A stretch of DNA of 64,000 nt, taken from NCBI GenBank assembly GCA_949825065.1, contig OX463856.1, positions 16,452,095 to 16,516,094 on the forward strand, written 5' to 3'. Below the pieces are notes generated by a model. It did not search any database. It was not told the DNA's origin and saw nothing but the letters and a program-made list of their open reading frames with translations. Positions 53,466 to 64,000 of this stretch are shown here, piece by piece. Both the position numbers and the translations under genes were made by a program. The DNA comes from Odontocerum albicorne. Its lineage: Eukaryota > Arthropoda > Insecta > Trichoptera > Odontoceridae. Numbering within the stretch: position 1 is the first letter of the stretch; each line of letters begins with the position of its first letter.

Positions 53466-54434
53466 TTACCTTATAATAATAAACTTACCTTATTGACACG
53501 GTATTCGATCGAATTTCGTTACTTCTGTGCAGTTATTTTAAATTCACCATTCCTTTAGACAATGTTGATGTTGTAATGACCACTTTGAATAAACAAAATA
53601 AACGTTCACTGGGTATTACATGTTAAATACGCATCTTATAACTCGTTATTGACGACTTACAACTGTTATGGCCTTTTGCAACGAAAACCCTTTTAGAATT
53701 TCAACTGTGTAATTTTATTTGTATAATCGTTGAATTACATTGAAGTATAATATTAACAGTAATATCGAAGTAATAATAACGATGATGTTAACATCGTAGT
53801 GGCTTTAAGAATAATGATTGCTGCCTCTGATATGACGTCCTATTTAAATCAAAGATAACCATACGCACGACCCTTCGATGGATTAAAAAAGAATTTTTCG
53901 GGTATATTATCGATGCCCTTAAGGTCAAATCGATATCAGGCGATTTATCTCGTTCGCAGTTTTCTTCCATTTAGTGATACCAAATCTTTATTGAATTTGG
54001 ATAGGAAACCGCCAACGAGATAATAAATTTAAACATAATATATTGAGTTAAGTTTGACATACATGTGATAACACTCATATTTATAGGTTCTAGATTACAT
54101 AGTACAGATATGGTTGACATCGATAAGCTTAACATTGGTTTGCATGATAACTTATAATATTTATTGGAAGTGGATAAGAGTATATGATAAGATTAGTATA
54201 TTAACATTGGTAGGGATACATTACACAACGAATTTAATTTTCACCTCAATCCAGCATCGTAAAATTTTCAATCTTGTAGCACATCTGGACTTAGAAATAT
54301 TAGTACTAGGTTATGAAGTCAAACTGTAATTCAGTTTTGAATCTGAAATTCGGTGAGATTCTTTCTACATATTAACGTCCATATGATTAAAACTAGTGAG
54401 AATGCGACTTTGAAAAATAATGTATCCAAAGTGT
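53466..54434. other. Unassigned AT-rich sequence
   Basis: Nothing recognised. Confidence 0.45.
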
Positions 54435-54535
54435 AAGAGGAGATTGGAGCTGTGTGAGAAGATATGTGGATGTATATGAAGCGAAAATGCCGCTGGACTA
54501 TCTTTTTTACCGTACTCGAAAATAAAACCGTATTA
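54435..54535 (+). mobile_element. LINE-K 3' end scrap
   Basis: ttggagctgtgtgagaagat and gtggatgtatatgaagcgaa match the CMRRxMDVxEAK codons near the LINE-K 3' end. Confidence 0.55.
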
Positions 54536-55089
54536 ATGTCTAATTTTTCTGTTACACCTGAAAATAATAATTAATTCTAAATAAATGATCGGTTTTGACA
54601 GTTAGTAAATGTCTATTGACAAATTCAACCTCTTTCTCCCCTAGATCGCTGCCCAACACATGTGTCAGGTATGCATAACACATGTATCAGGTCCAGTACA
54701 GTTGCAGCTCTCCAGCGCACATGATTTAGCGCCAAAGCGCCGCCGCGCCGGCTCCCAGATCAAAGCGAGCACGCCTATTGGCCACCAAATCGTTAACGAT
54801 TGGGAAATCCTGAGACTATTCTTTATTTCAGTTCGTAAACTAAACATTCTCGCTGTTTTATAAGCCATGGTCTTCTTTTTGTTCTTGTATAGGAGTGGAA
54901 AAATATATTTGTATTATCAAATAGTTGTTCTTTATCTTAAGAAAGACCTGTGGTCTATTATTATCTGTACTGCCTCTCTTGAAATATTGACTCGAAACTA
55001 TCCTTCCAACTTTTTGGATATATTCTAGGGTTCGACTGCTTAGGCGCTGCCATGCATTGCCACGATATCCCTTATTTTCACTTTTACGT
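54536..55089. other. Unassigned sequence with a GC-richer spot
   Basis: 54650-54790 is GC-richer (gcgccgccgcgccggctccc) with short frames open on both strands. Nothing was recognised. Confidence 0.35.
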
Positions 55090-55514
<425 letters not shown>

Positions 55515-55525
<11 letters not shown>

Positions 55526-55645
55526 TTAAACCACCTCAACGTGCTATTGTTCACCTCACTTAACACATTAATTTTTATCTCACATTCATCCTTAAAAATA
55601 ATATTTCTTATACTGTCATACATCGACATATCACATAGATATGTA
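55515..55645 (-). mobile_element. LINE-K fragment, reversed
   Basis: The minus strand reads MYDSIRNIIFKDECEIKINV, LSEVNNSTLRWF. These are the YDRIRNxVIRDECELKVDVLSEVKKSTLRWF codons, open here without stops. Confidence 0.75.
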
Positions 55646-55649
55646 TTCA

Positions 55650-56085
55650 AAATATTACGCGCTTTGACCAAAACACAGAGTATGACATTCCATAGACAAA
55701 GTAATCCGTAAATAAAATACCCGCGAGATTTTGGGTGATTAATTGCCCGTAAAAATGAAGTGACCGTGTAATTATTCAATTTGAGAGATGCACGTCGGGA
55801 TAAGAACTAGGTATGTTCTAATGAGCGCTAAATTTTGTAATAAATAACTTTGTGATGATAATTATCTTTATTCTTTTTGACATCTTTGTGAAATGAGATC
55901 ACAGCCACATTGGGTGCTTCGTACTCGAGAGCTTTGTCTTTAATTTCTTTTTAATCTTGGTTATCTTATCTAAACATCGGCAAATACCAGAACTTAGCGA
56001 GGAGTCATAGACTGAATATAACACAAATATGTCACACAGTAAAAGCTGAGAGGTAAAGAAAGACTTCTTTGTTGTAATATTGTAT
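55650..56085. other. Unassigned sequence
   Basis: Nothing recognised. Confidence 0.4.
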
Positions 56086-56089
56086 TTTA

Positions 56090-56467
56090 ATGCGTTTTAG
56101 CGCCATTTACACAGACGTGGGAAAAATACACGGGGTGACTATTTATGACAGAATACGGAATAAAGTGACTACAAATGAATGTAAACTTGATATGTTGAAT
56201 AAAACGAAGAAGAGCACTCAGAAATGGTTTTGGTGTATTAAAAAAATGCGTGAAGAAAGATTCACAAAAGAAATATACTCGTATATTGCAAATATGAGTA
56301 GCAGGCGTGAGAGAAATACTAAGGTAAGTGTTGTTGGATCAAATACAAATTGTATGAGAAATTGTGTGGATGATGAAGAGGCGAAGATATGTGTCGAGAT
56401 AGTAAAAAAAAGTTGGTCGATATGTTTCCTTGGCCTACCCCGACAGGGCAGGGAAATGACATTATAG
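56090..56467 (+). pseudogene. LINE-K ORF2 C-terminus, longest open copy
   Basis: An open frame of 125 codons passes through KIHGVTIYDRIRNKVTTNEC, KKSTQKWFWCIKKMREERFT, KEIYSYIANMSSRRERNT, a CMRNCVDDEEAK segment and LPRQGREMTL-stop. It spans nearly the whole recurrent LINE-K tail. This is the C-terminus beyond the RT of a non-LTR retrotransposon. RT and endonuclease are absent. The ATG at 56090 is incidental. Confidence 0.75.
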
Positions 56468-56477
56468 TAAGTTTATC

Positions 56478-56640
56478 ATACGAGTATATTACGCTTCTGT
56501 TGTATATACGTAGTATATACTCGTAGTACTACCTGGTGTGTTTAATAACATATAGCCAACCATTCCAACCAACCAGAACTTTCATTTAAGCTGCTTTAAA
56601 TAAAAACCATGTCAGCTTTTTTAAAGTTGGTCCTGTAAAA
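56478..56640 (-). mobile_element. SINE-A 3' part
   Basis: The plus strand reads tattacgcttctgttgtata, ctacctggtgtgtttaataa and ttccaaccaaccagaacttt, directly after the LINE-K end. Confidence 0.65.
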
Positions 56641-56931
56641 ACCAGCAAATGTTTTTTAATGTATTTAAAAAACAGTTTTCGATTATAAAGCCCAATTGTA
56701 ATTTTCGATATATGATGCTAGTGCCATTTTTTTTTTCATTTTAATTATGAGTTCAAGTTTAATGTTTTTTGATGTAGTTTTTTGATACGTTTTAAAAGTT
56801 GTTTGATTGTTGTTTTTAATTGATTGTTGTTTTGTCATCGTTCATTTTTTATATTTTGTAAAGGCTACGACTGTTTTAAAATTAACAAATAAGTAAATAA
56901 ATGCGTGCTCTACAAAAATATATTACATTTT
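56641..56931. other. T-rich retroelement-like tail
   Basis: It contains gattgttgtttttaattgat duplicated in part and ends with aacaaataagtaaataaatg. The source is not identified. Confidence 0.35.
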
Positions 56932-57190
56932 CTTTGTATAGTATACAATTACGCTTGCCGGGTTTATTGCCTTGTGGCAATGCCTTCCAACCAAACAATT
57001 ACGCTTGCCGGGTTTATTGCCTTGTGGCAATGCCTTTCAACCAAACAAAACAATACTAACGAGGCTTGAATCGAAAACCAGGCTCGAAACATTTAAAAAA
57101 ATCTTAGTATCAATGTGAATTGAATGTGCAACTCCTTGGTTCTCATTGGGAATTAAAACTGCAAGAACCAACTAGTCACGAAGGTTGTCG
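56932..57190 (-). mobile_element. SINE-A with an internal 50-bp tandem duplication
   Basis: The tail module caattacgcttgccgggttt with attgccttgtggcaatgcct occurs at 56946 and again at 56996, differing at one base. The head is reversed at 57130-57190 (ccaactagtcacgaaggttg). The duplication is younger than the insertion. Confidence 0.75.
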
Positions 57191-57704
57191 TTATCGATTT
57201 GTTTGATTCGTGATATCTTAATTTTATTTAAAGAGGCGGCGTCAATCATACAGGACTCCGTTGTTATTATTTAAATAAAAACAAAAATAAATTATGTATT
57301 TATTTCAGATGCTTGGTTGATAATTTCTTTGTTGATAATTAGTCTAGCAAGCCGAAAGCAAGCCATCCAAGCAGTGGAAATAAATCATTAAATATATAAT
57401 ATAAAACTTTAAATTAGTTTTTCCATAGAATTTCAATTAACAACAATACATTGTTTGTACTTTATCTTCATGATAAACATGTAATAATCTGTTGAAAAGT
57501 TCCTTCCAGCACTGGCCACAAGAATCAGGAAGATTTCGTCTATGTATGAAGATAGCAATGGATATGTCCTGTTTTAAATACTCGATCATATATCTAGAAC
57601 AAATGGCTCCAATCTATTAAAAATATTTCATTACATGCCGTTAATAAATAAATATCTAGATACACTTTTTAACGGAGGGTAGTTTCGGAAAGTGCATTGA
57701 AATT
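57191..57704. other. Unassigned sequence
   Basis: Nothing recognised. Confidence 0.45.
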
Positions 57705-58030
57705 GTTCAAGAGGTGTTCGGGTTCGATTTACGACGTTATTAGAAAAATAAGAAGAAATGGGTCTCAGTCTGGTAAATAATTCGTTTGCCAAAAATACTT
57801 AAATACATTAGACATGTGCTAGTATTGTTGCTTCTTTATGTGTTTGGTAGGAAGTATTGTTTACACGCGTGATAATGGACCTTGATTCACATGATTACTC
57901 CAGTGTTTTTGAACACGAAGGTTTGATTCACGAATCCGAAAACAATGTTGTCTCCCTGCCACACTCTTCAATATGTCCGAATTACCAGTCCGGATATGTT
58001 GAAGGAATACAAATTGAAAAATAATAATTG
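57705..58030 (+). mobile_element. SINE-B copy
   Basis: Head ggtgttcgggttcgatttac, then ctcagtctggtaaataattc, attactccagtgtttttgaa, ctgccacactcttcaatatg and tccgaattaccagtccggat. It is collinear with the 36.2-kb copy. Confidence 0.6.
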
Positions 58031-58368
58031 AACTTTTTTGAATCATACTTTAGATGTTCAGATTTCAAATAACCACAATTTAATTGAGTCATCTAAAAGC
58101 GTTTAACAATTTAATTTAAAATAATTGTTCCAGTGTAGTAAGGATTTAGTCATCTGGAAGACAACGTGCACTTGGTTTTTTTCTAAGTTTTTAATGAGTT
58201 TTAATCCAGACGATTAAAATTTATTAATTACAGATATGATCATAAAGCACTTAAGCAGAGCTTTTTCTTAGAAGACTGGCTCCAGACATATACTATATAA
58301 TATTTACGATGATTTTAAAATATTTTTAAACGTTTCTCTGTTTGAGTATTTCAAAACATATGTTAATT
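58031..58368. other. Unassigned AT-rich sequence
   Basis: Nothing recognised. Confidence 0.45.
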
Positions 58369-58822
58369 GAATACAATAAACTCATTATTCAACCTCTTTT
58401 CAACATGTGATCATTCTTCATAGACGAATGGGAAAATATGAATAGAATATGTTATGTATATCAAGAATATATTAAATCAAAGACTGGTGACATGGCACAT
58501 GAAAAATGATTATTTTCGAGGAATTCTCAAAAATTGTCGCAGTTAAACTGTAATATGGATAAGAGTAGACTGATGTGGTTTGAATACAATTTCATTCACA
58601 AAATGTATTCAAACCACATCAGTCTACTCTTATCCATATTACAGTTTAACTGCGACAATTTTCGAAAATTCCTCGAAAATAATAATTTTTCTTGTGCCAT
58701 GTCACCAGTCTTTGATTTAATATATTCTTGATATAACATATTCTATTCATATTTTCCCATTCGTCTTTGAAGAATGATCACATGTTGAAAATAGATTGAA
58801 TAATGAGTTTATTGTATTTCTA
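58369..58822. repeat. Long near-perfect hairpin, arms of about 222 bp
   Basis: The left arm (58369-58592) and right arm (58601-58822) are inverted copies with an eight-base loop (cattcaca). By eye they differ at about eight single bases plus a four-base indel (tgta), so they are about 96% identical. The arms include aataaactcattattcaac, gacgaatgggaaaatatgaa, gactggtgacatggcac and gagtagactgatgtggtttg. No part matches the other repeats here. If transcribed it would fold into one long dsRNA. Confidence 0.9.
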
Positions 58823-58931
58823 TTTTATTGGTGCATTGTTACGTGGTGTAGAATATTGAATGGTCGAACCCTGCACTGTGCTGACCATTAAGTAAAACTG
58901 ACCTTTTTTCAAAACAATTTATTTTGAGGTA

Positions 58932-59403
58932 CAGTAGAATTCCGATTATCCGGGGCTCATTTATCCTTTAGTTGGATTAACCGTGGTCCTTTAATAGTAC
59001 CTACCATTTTTTTTGTAATCTCAAAAAATATTTTTTTCCAATTTTTTAACGAACGTCCACGTTTTGAAAATTACAAAGCAAGGACCTAAATTGTTATGAA
59101 ATCTATGGTTTACATTATATTAATCGACTAACGCTATTAAGTTGACGGTGTTTCCTTTCTGCATTCACACTGACACGAAAATATGTGGATCCGGAGCTTT
59201 TTAATTATACCGGTGTTTAGCGGTTGTATCAGTCAAGTATTGAGAAAGCTTGTTTGTATACTCATCTTGCTTAACAATATTGATCAAGCATTTCATATCT
59301 TAAAATGTTTAACTCAATGAAAACTTTATTTGGATCAACCGTGTTTTTCAACTATCCGGGTTCGAGTGTCCCTCAATTACCACGGATAACCGGCGTTCTA
59401 CTG
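58932..59403. mobile_element. Non-autonomous pogo-like element (472 bp)
   Basis: TIRs cagtagaattccgattatcc (left) and the counterpart ending ggataaccggcgttctactg (right) are flanked by TA at 58930-58931 and 59404-59405. These resemble pogo/Tigger-type ends. The inside has no transposase frame, so it is a MITE or a deletion derivative. TIR sequence differs from that at 4781, so it is a different family. Confidence 0.75.
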
Positions 59404-59412
59404 TATAAGATT

Positions 59413-59625
59413 ACCTATGACTTTGGCGTAGCTATCCTATTTTTTTTATTACGAGATGTGGGGAAGAAAGTGACAAGACACATGAAAAATATGAATGGTC
59501 GACGCAGACCTATGACTTTGGCATATCTATTATTTTTTTAAGTAATGAAATGCAGGAAAGAAAGTGATGAAATACGTCAAAATTACGAATGGTTCACGCA
59601 GACCTGTGACTTAAGGGATATTCTC
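59413..59625. repeat. 95-bp tandem repeat, 2.3 copies
   Basis: acctatgactttggc-type unit starts lie at 59413, 59508 and 59602 (third: acctgtgac). Units contain aagaaagtgac/tgatgaaa and gaatggt(c/t)gacgcag-like ends. Related pieces are at 39184 and 60485-60540. Confidence 0.75.
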
Positions 59626-59727
59626 TAGAAATTTGAAAAAATCGTTTTTTTTTGCATATTCTTAAAGTTTAGATCTTTAAAAATATGTTCTCAAAAGGAA
59701 ATTTTAAAATTCTCAATATGTACGCAG

Positions 59728-59940
59728 TTTTTCTTCTTCTTCATCTAATTTTAGGCCTGTTGGCCTGTTATGGTCCTGCATCATTGTTTGCCTCTTGCGA
59801 CGTCGACTGCCAGCTGTCTTTCCATCTTTTGAGGTCATCCTGGAAGTTTGCTTGCTTGGGGGATACTGTCCCTGGCCATTCTTACGGCACTTGGTTCCGC
59901 CATTCTGGATACGTGTTCGTTCCAGAACCTTCTTAATTTA
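59728..59940 (-). mobile_element. RTE-like LINE, 3'-terminal fragment
   Basis: The reverse complement reads aagatggaaagacagctggc and gacgtcgcaagaggcaaaca and ends gatgaagaagaagaaaaact. This is the same end as the 4.0-4.3 kb copy, with a GAA-repeat tail. Codons for KRWKDSWQSTSQEANND are visible with a frameshift. Confidence 0.7.
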
Positions 59941-61032
59941 TAGGTATAACGAAGCAGCAATTACGCCGCACCGGAATGACTCAGACAATAATATCAAAAC
60001 TTTACACGCGTTTTTCTCGAAACTACTTTTTTTCGACCTGGTCGACATACAATCTCAAGTTCTATCCAACCGATTTGGTATGAAACTTTAATAAATGTTT
60101 TTATATCGTCCCTACCTTGAAAAATTAAAAACTATTTTTTTACTATTTTAAAAACCATAATTCTTTTTAAAAAAGAGGTAAGATTTTTTTTTCTCTTTTG
60201 TACCAACTATAACGACATTATTTTTTATCAAGAAACAGTGTATAATTTTTGTTTCAGATTTATGAAAGGACTCCAATTATGTCGACCAGCTCACCCCCTT
60301 TTTTTACGACAAGATATATCAGCTGATATCTTTGCACATTTTCAAATCATCAGTAAACAAACTGTAAAAAATATATTGGTAAAAAATTTTTTTTTAAATT
60401 TTGTCTGAAAAAACCGCCTGGAATTCACGCCTATACGTTAGAGTAGAATACCACCTTTTAAGTCTACTGATTTTTATTTTTAAGTATGAGGTGTTTGAAA
60501 GAAAACGACAAAACTCATCAAAGAATATTAAGAATGGACTGTGATCTTACGATCACAAGGATTTTTGTGGAATTATTTTTATCGAAAGATAATAACTTGA
60601 AACACTTAATATTTGAAAAAATCCTTTTTTCAATTTTAAAGAGACTTGAAACAGTTTAACGGTAGTATAACGACTCACTTATATAGTCGAGAAGTTAATA
60701 TTTAAAAAAATACAAATAACTGAAAGCAAGTTTAGAGTCACCTAAAATATGAAAAGATTTCTGGAATTGACGTCTCAGAAAAGCGAAAGTGTTCTTAAAG
60801 AAGTAACCCTGGATATACTATAGCAAAAATGAGCAAAATATTTATAAGATTTTGAGTAAAACAAATTAAAAACTTCGCATCGATTTTTGAAGCTATTTAA
60901 AAATATTAAACCTATTAAAATAATCAAAAGGCTAAACACTTCCACCTGTGGATTCATAATTTAAATTCATTTATGAAACAGAAAACTTTTAAAAATTGTA
61001 TCATGAACATACGTTGAATGTTTTATATCAAT
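59941..61032. other. Unassigned AT-rich sequence
   Basis: Only the single 95-bp-repeat relative at 60485-60540 was recognised. Confidence 0.45.
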
Positions 61033-61090
61033 GCAAGGGAGCGGCAACCTATAGTTCGCGAGCCAACTTCGGCCTGTGAAAATCTTGTTA
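61033..61090 (+). mobile_element. hAT-like terminal fragment
   Basis: caagggagcggcaacctata followed by gttcgcgagcc resembles common hAT ends (CAGGGGTCGGCAACC...CGCGAGCC). The other end and a transposase were not found. Confidence 0.35.
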
Positions 61091-62854
61091 TTTAATTTAT
61101 TTTGAAGAATTAATAGTATGTTATGAAGGAGTCCCTTTTGGCAGTTTGTTTTTTGTCTTTGCGTAACATCGTGATAAAAAATGTATTGTTGATCTTCAAT
61201 TGAAGTCTGTGCTAGATGAGGACTTATTTTGTCCCCCATACCAGCGTAGATAGTTGTGATCTAATCACCATGTTATTTTAATAATCTACAAACTTCATGC
61301 TTCTAAATAAAATGTTTTGTTATATTTTATATTTCTTCAGCAGAAGTATAAAATGTAACAAAACATCTAAAAAAACAATGGAATTCCTCGGGTTGCTAAT
61401 ATAACTATGTTATATTTTAAGATACATTGTTTTTTTTTATATGAAAATGTTCTAAAACTTAATTGTCATAATACACGTCACCAGAAAAACTTTCTTTTTT
61501 TATCTTTTAATTAGAGTTCTTATGCGATTAAATTTGTACCCATCTTATAATTTTTTTTGGCCAAGTTGGCTTGTTTTGTCTTCCACACGGTAATACGGGT
61601 TCTGTTCACGATGATACTAAAAAATAAATAAATAAAGGCTCCCTGTTTGTGTAAGTTCATGCTTGGGTTATTGTAAAATTTCTTTTTCAAGTAATATTGC
61701 AAACACGTACAGCAATGAACTGCGATGTGTGAGTCTTTCAAAACTAATATTTTCAAATTAAATTTACGCCAAAACCTAACAATACTTAAATTATTAACAA
61801 AGTAGAAACACATGTCTTCTTTGAATAGTATGTTCACCCAACGATGACTTATGGTGCAGATATCTGGACGATTGTTAACAAGATAATTTATCAGATAAGA
61901 ACAGTTCAGTGCTGGATGGAGCATGTCATTTCTCTCAGTATTAAATCTCTAATACGCAATTCAAATATGTCCATTGAAAGATCTCTTGAATAGATGTGTT
62001 AAATTTGCACTATTTACTTTTTGTTGTTTTTTTGTTTTTCATTAATATAATATATAAGACGACATACAGTTCATTTATTTTTTAATGCATTGACTCAGTT
62101 TTTTTCGAAAATAATAAGAAGTGGCCCACCAATCATTGTAACTTTTTTTTACATGAACATGCATCTGTCCCTCCTCAACACACTAGCTCATAGACTTTAT
62201 TTGGAATTTTTCTATCCATGCCACTCAGTCGTTAATAAAAAATGTTTTTTTAGCAATGTTATAGCTGGCGCACGTACGAGAAAGGTTGTCTGCCACTGTA
62301 TGTAACTCGTATAAATATTATTGTAATTATGTGGTTGATTTTTTATTTATCCGTAAAACATAAAAACTCTTTTTGATATAATATAATCCTCTGTGTCTAG
62401 CCAAGGTGTTTACTAACAGGTTTTATATTAGAGTTAATGGTTTTTATTAAGGTTGGGATTTCACATGACTTGAGCGCGTAACGGTATAGACCGACGTGTA
62501 ATGACGTTGAGTCACGGGGTTGAGGGTTAGAGGTGATGAAATGATGGTGGTTCACCCCCTTTTGTGGCTGGTGATTCATCTAATGTACACCTTTGACTCA
62601 GGTGAGGATTTTGTGATGGTTCATACAATTACTACGTCTAGTCGGATCTCTAAGAAGTCTTTATTTATTATTGAAGAACTTTTTATTGCGATTCGTCAGC
62701 GTGTAAGGGTTGAATTCAGGGTAAGTTATAAATAGATACGTAAACTATTAAGTAAAAATATAAGAACTCCTCGCTATATTCCGATACACAAACATACATT
62801 TTATATGAGGTGATGTAAAATTCCGATAAACAAATAATGATGATTCCAGTGAGA
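61091..62854. other. AT-rich sequence with one 134-codon ORF
   Basis: The minus-strand frame 61520-61924 starts MLHPALNCSYLINYLVNN. It is the longest open frame not explained by repeats. It has no recognised domain. A run of this length is roughly what chance would give once in a window of this size and composition, so it is not called a gene. Confidence 0.35.
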
Positions 62855-62918
62855 CTGATTAATTAGAAAACATCCCCGGGCTGGAAGACAAGCGTCTTGC
62901 CAACTAAGCCAGGGACAT
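62855..62918 (-). mobile_element. SINE-A head
   Basis: The plus strand has ccccgggctggaagacaagc and cttgccaactaagccaggga, the reversed anticodon-arm and A box regions. Confidence 0.65.
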
Positions 62919-63039
62919 AAATGTGGTATTTTGATGCCTGTTTATTCTAATCCTTTATCTTTAAAAAATATCTACCATTCCCGTTTTACTGGTCTTTTAT
63001 AGTAAAATTATATAATTATATTTTTTTGTTGCATACATG

Positions 63040-63360
63040 TGACGTCCTTCGTAGCTCATTTGGTAAGATGTCTATTTTCCTCCAAGAGGGTTAAGGGTTC
63101 GATTCTCGTTGCTGCCCAGATATTTTATAATGATTTCTAGTCCGGTTTGCACTTATGATATATTCGACATATTTTTGGTTGTTTGTAAGAAGTCCTTCGT
63201 AGCTTAGTTGGTAATACGTCTGTCTTCCAGCCAATGGGTTACGGGTTCGATTCTCGTTGGTACTAAGATTTTTTTAAATTATTTCTAGACTGGTTTTCAC
63301 TCATGGGATCTTTGACACCTTTTTGGTTGATTGTGAGTCCGTCACTTTGTACTGCATATA
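63040..63360 (+). mobile_element. SINE-A dimer
   Basis: The first head starts near 63043 (gtccttcgtagctcatttgg, agggttcgattctcgttgct) and its body stops at ttttggttgtttgtaagaa. A second head begins at once near 63189 (gtccttcgtagcttagttgg, cgggttcgattctcgttggt) with its own body and a decayed tail. Both units share cttcgtagct where other copies have cctccgtggcct, so they are more like each other than like the rest. Confidence 0.75.
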
Positions 63361-64000
63361 TACATTTTTAAACAGTACTATACGAATTGCCACATTTGTA
63401 TGCTTTGGTCATCATTGGAAATCGAACTCGTTACTATGGCGAAAGTAAAATATTGTACTAATAAGAGTCCGAGATCGGAAATAAATTAAGATTTAAAAAA
63501 GTTTTAAATCAATTTTAAATGATTTTTGAAAAGTAAATGAAAATTTCTTTGGATTGCAACAATTCAAGTTGTCCTCAGCATCTGCGTGATTTTTTTTTAT
63601 TGTCCCTCCGGTCTGGTGACAGCAGAATCCTTTGTATACTAACGCAACACATGTCATTCTGCACACCATTTTTATCAGTTCACTCACATCGACTTTGAAG
63701 CGATCTTCCTGGTTCAATCGGATATCTTTATCGATATTCAAGAAAAAAACTAAAGAAGTATTATTTCAATCAAAATATTTCTCTACCTAAACTCCCACAC
63801 AATTCCCATCCTAATCAATATTTTCTTTGCGGTTTATCTTTTATTTCAATTGTTACTTTTTTCAAATCTACGAGTAATATTATTTTATTTTCCTAAGTTT
63901 AAGACACGGTTATAACTGTGTATGATAATTATGAAATAAAAGGGGGTTGCTTGGAAGAATTTATTTTAAACCGAAAAATCTGTCAAATGTATGTGCACGA
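63361..64000. other. Unassigned AT-rich sequence
   Basis: Nothing recognised. Confidence 0.45.

Noticed and set aside
61520..61924. 134-codon minus-strand ORF
   Set aside because: No recognised domain. An open frame of this length is expected about once by chance in a window of this size and AT content.
63043..63120. tRNA gene candidates at SINE heads
   Set aside because: A and B boxes are present, but the arms do not form a proper acceptor stem by eye and the sequence continues into SINE bodies in many copies.

Overview
The window looks like nuclear DNA of an arthropod, most probably an insect, from a large, AT-rich, repeat-laden genome. The main clues are eukaryotic interspersed repeats on both strands: tRNA-derived SINEs, several LINE families, Penelope-like elements, Tc1/mariner transposons, pogo-like and hAT-like ends, a foldback element, minisatellites and long (TA)n tracts. 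There are no operons, no bacterial-type gene density and no true tRNA or rRNA genes. I found no host protein-coding gene that I can defend. A few GC-richer islands (about 0.69-0.84, 13.7-13.9, 43.6-43.8, 47.35-47.6 and 53.15-53.35 kb) could hold exons or unrecognised element ORFs. Species cannot be named from this sequence alone.

Working family names used below. SINE-A: tRNA-derived, about 220-240 bp, head with A and B boxes and a tail of the type ggaagagattgccacatggc, often ending in (aatac)n. SINE-B: about 300 bp, head with ggttcgattcccg and a 3' part with atatgtccgaatta. LINE-P: a LINE whose 3' end matches the SINE-A tail. LINE-K: a LINE seen mainly as its last 100-150 codons (ALRKIHGVT-type segment) plus a 3' end around ctctctgcctacccc. 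L2-like: a CR1/L2-type LINE with 3' end cggcgctatataaat. RTE-like: a LINE whose last codons read RPPKRWKDSW and which ends in GAA/GAAT repeats. PLE-1 and PLE-2: palindromic Penelope-like terminal repeats with hammerhead-ribozyme-like cores.

Layout. 0-8 kb: degenerate tandem repeat, LINE-K, a PLE-1 palindrome, a SINE-A dimer, RTE-like and SINE-B remnants, and a pogo-like TIR pair bracketing SINE-A and L2-like remnants. 8-16 kb: minisatellites (33, 75 and 31 bp), a PLE-2 palindrome, LINE-P and L2-like copies. 16-24 kb: LINE-K, a dead DD34D mariner inside a small inverted repeat, L2-like and RNase-H LINE fragments, and a PLE-1 cluster. 24.8-25.8 kb: a foldback element with 45-bp units in inverted arms. 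26-31 kb: tandem duplications, SINE-A, a Penelope GIY-YIG remnant and a 29-bp minisatellite. 31.4-33.2 kb: a DD41D-spaced mariner with a 277-bp (TA)n, inserted in a SINE-A tail. 33-40 kb: dense LINE-K, SINE-A, SINE-B and PLE-1 hairpins. 40.1-40.7 kb: ten 65-bp repeats. 41.2-42.05 kb: an internally deleted DD41D mariner with TIRs of about 150 bp. 43-48 kb: a satellite built around an L2-like RT segment, and LINE-P. 50.3-52.3 kb: two LINE bodies. 55-58 kb: LINE-K and SINE-A. 58.4-58.8 kb: a 454-bp near-perfect hairpin. 58.9-59.4 kb: a pogo-like element. 63.0-63.4 kb: a second SINE-A dimer.

Taken together the region is a transposon graveyard with nested insertions. The autonomous element proteins are all broken, so nothing here should make a working transposase or reverse transcriptase. 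The most informative signals are structural: ribozyme-bearing palindromes, long hairpins, SINE dimers and the shared SINE/LINE tail.
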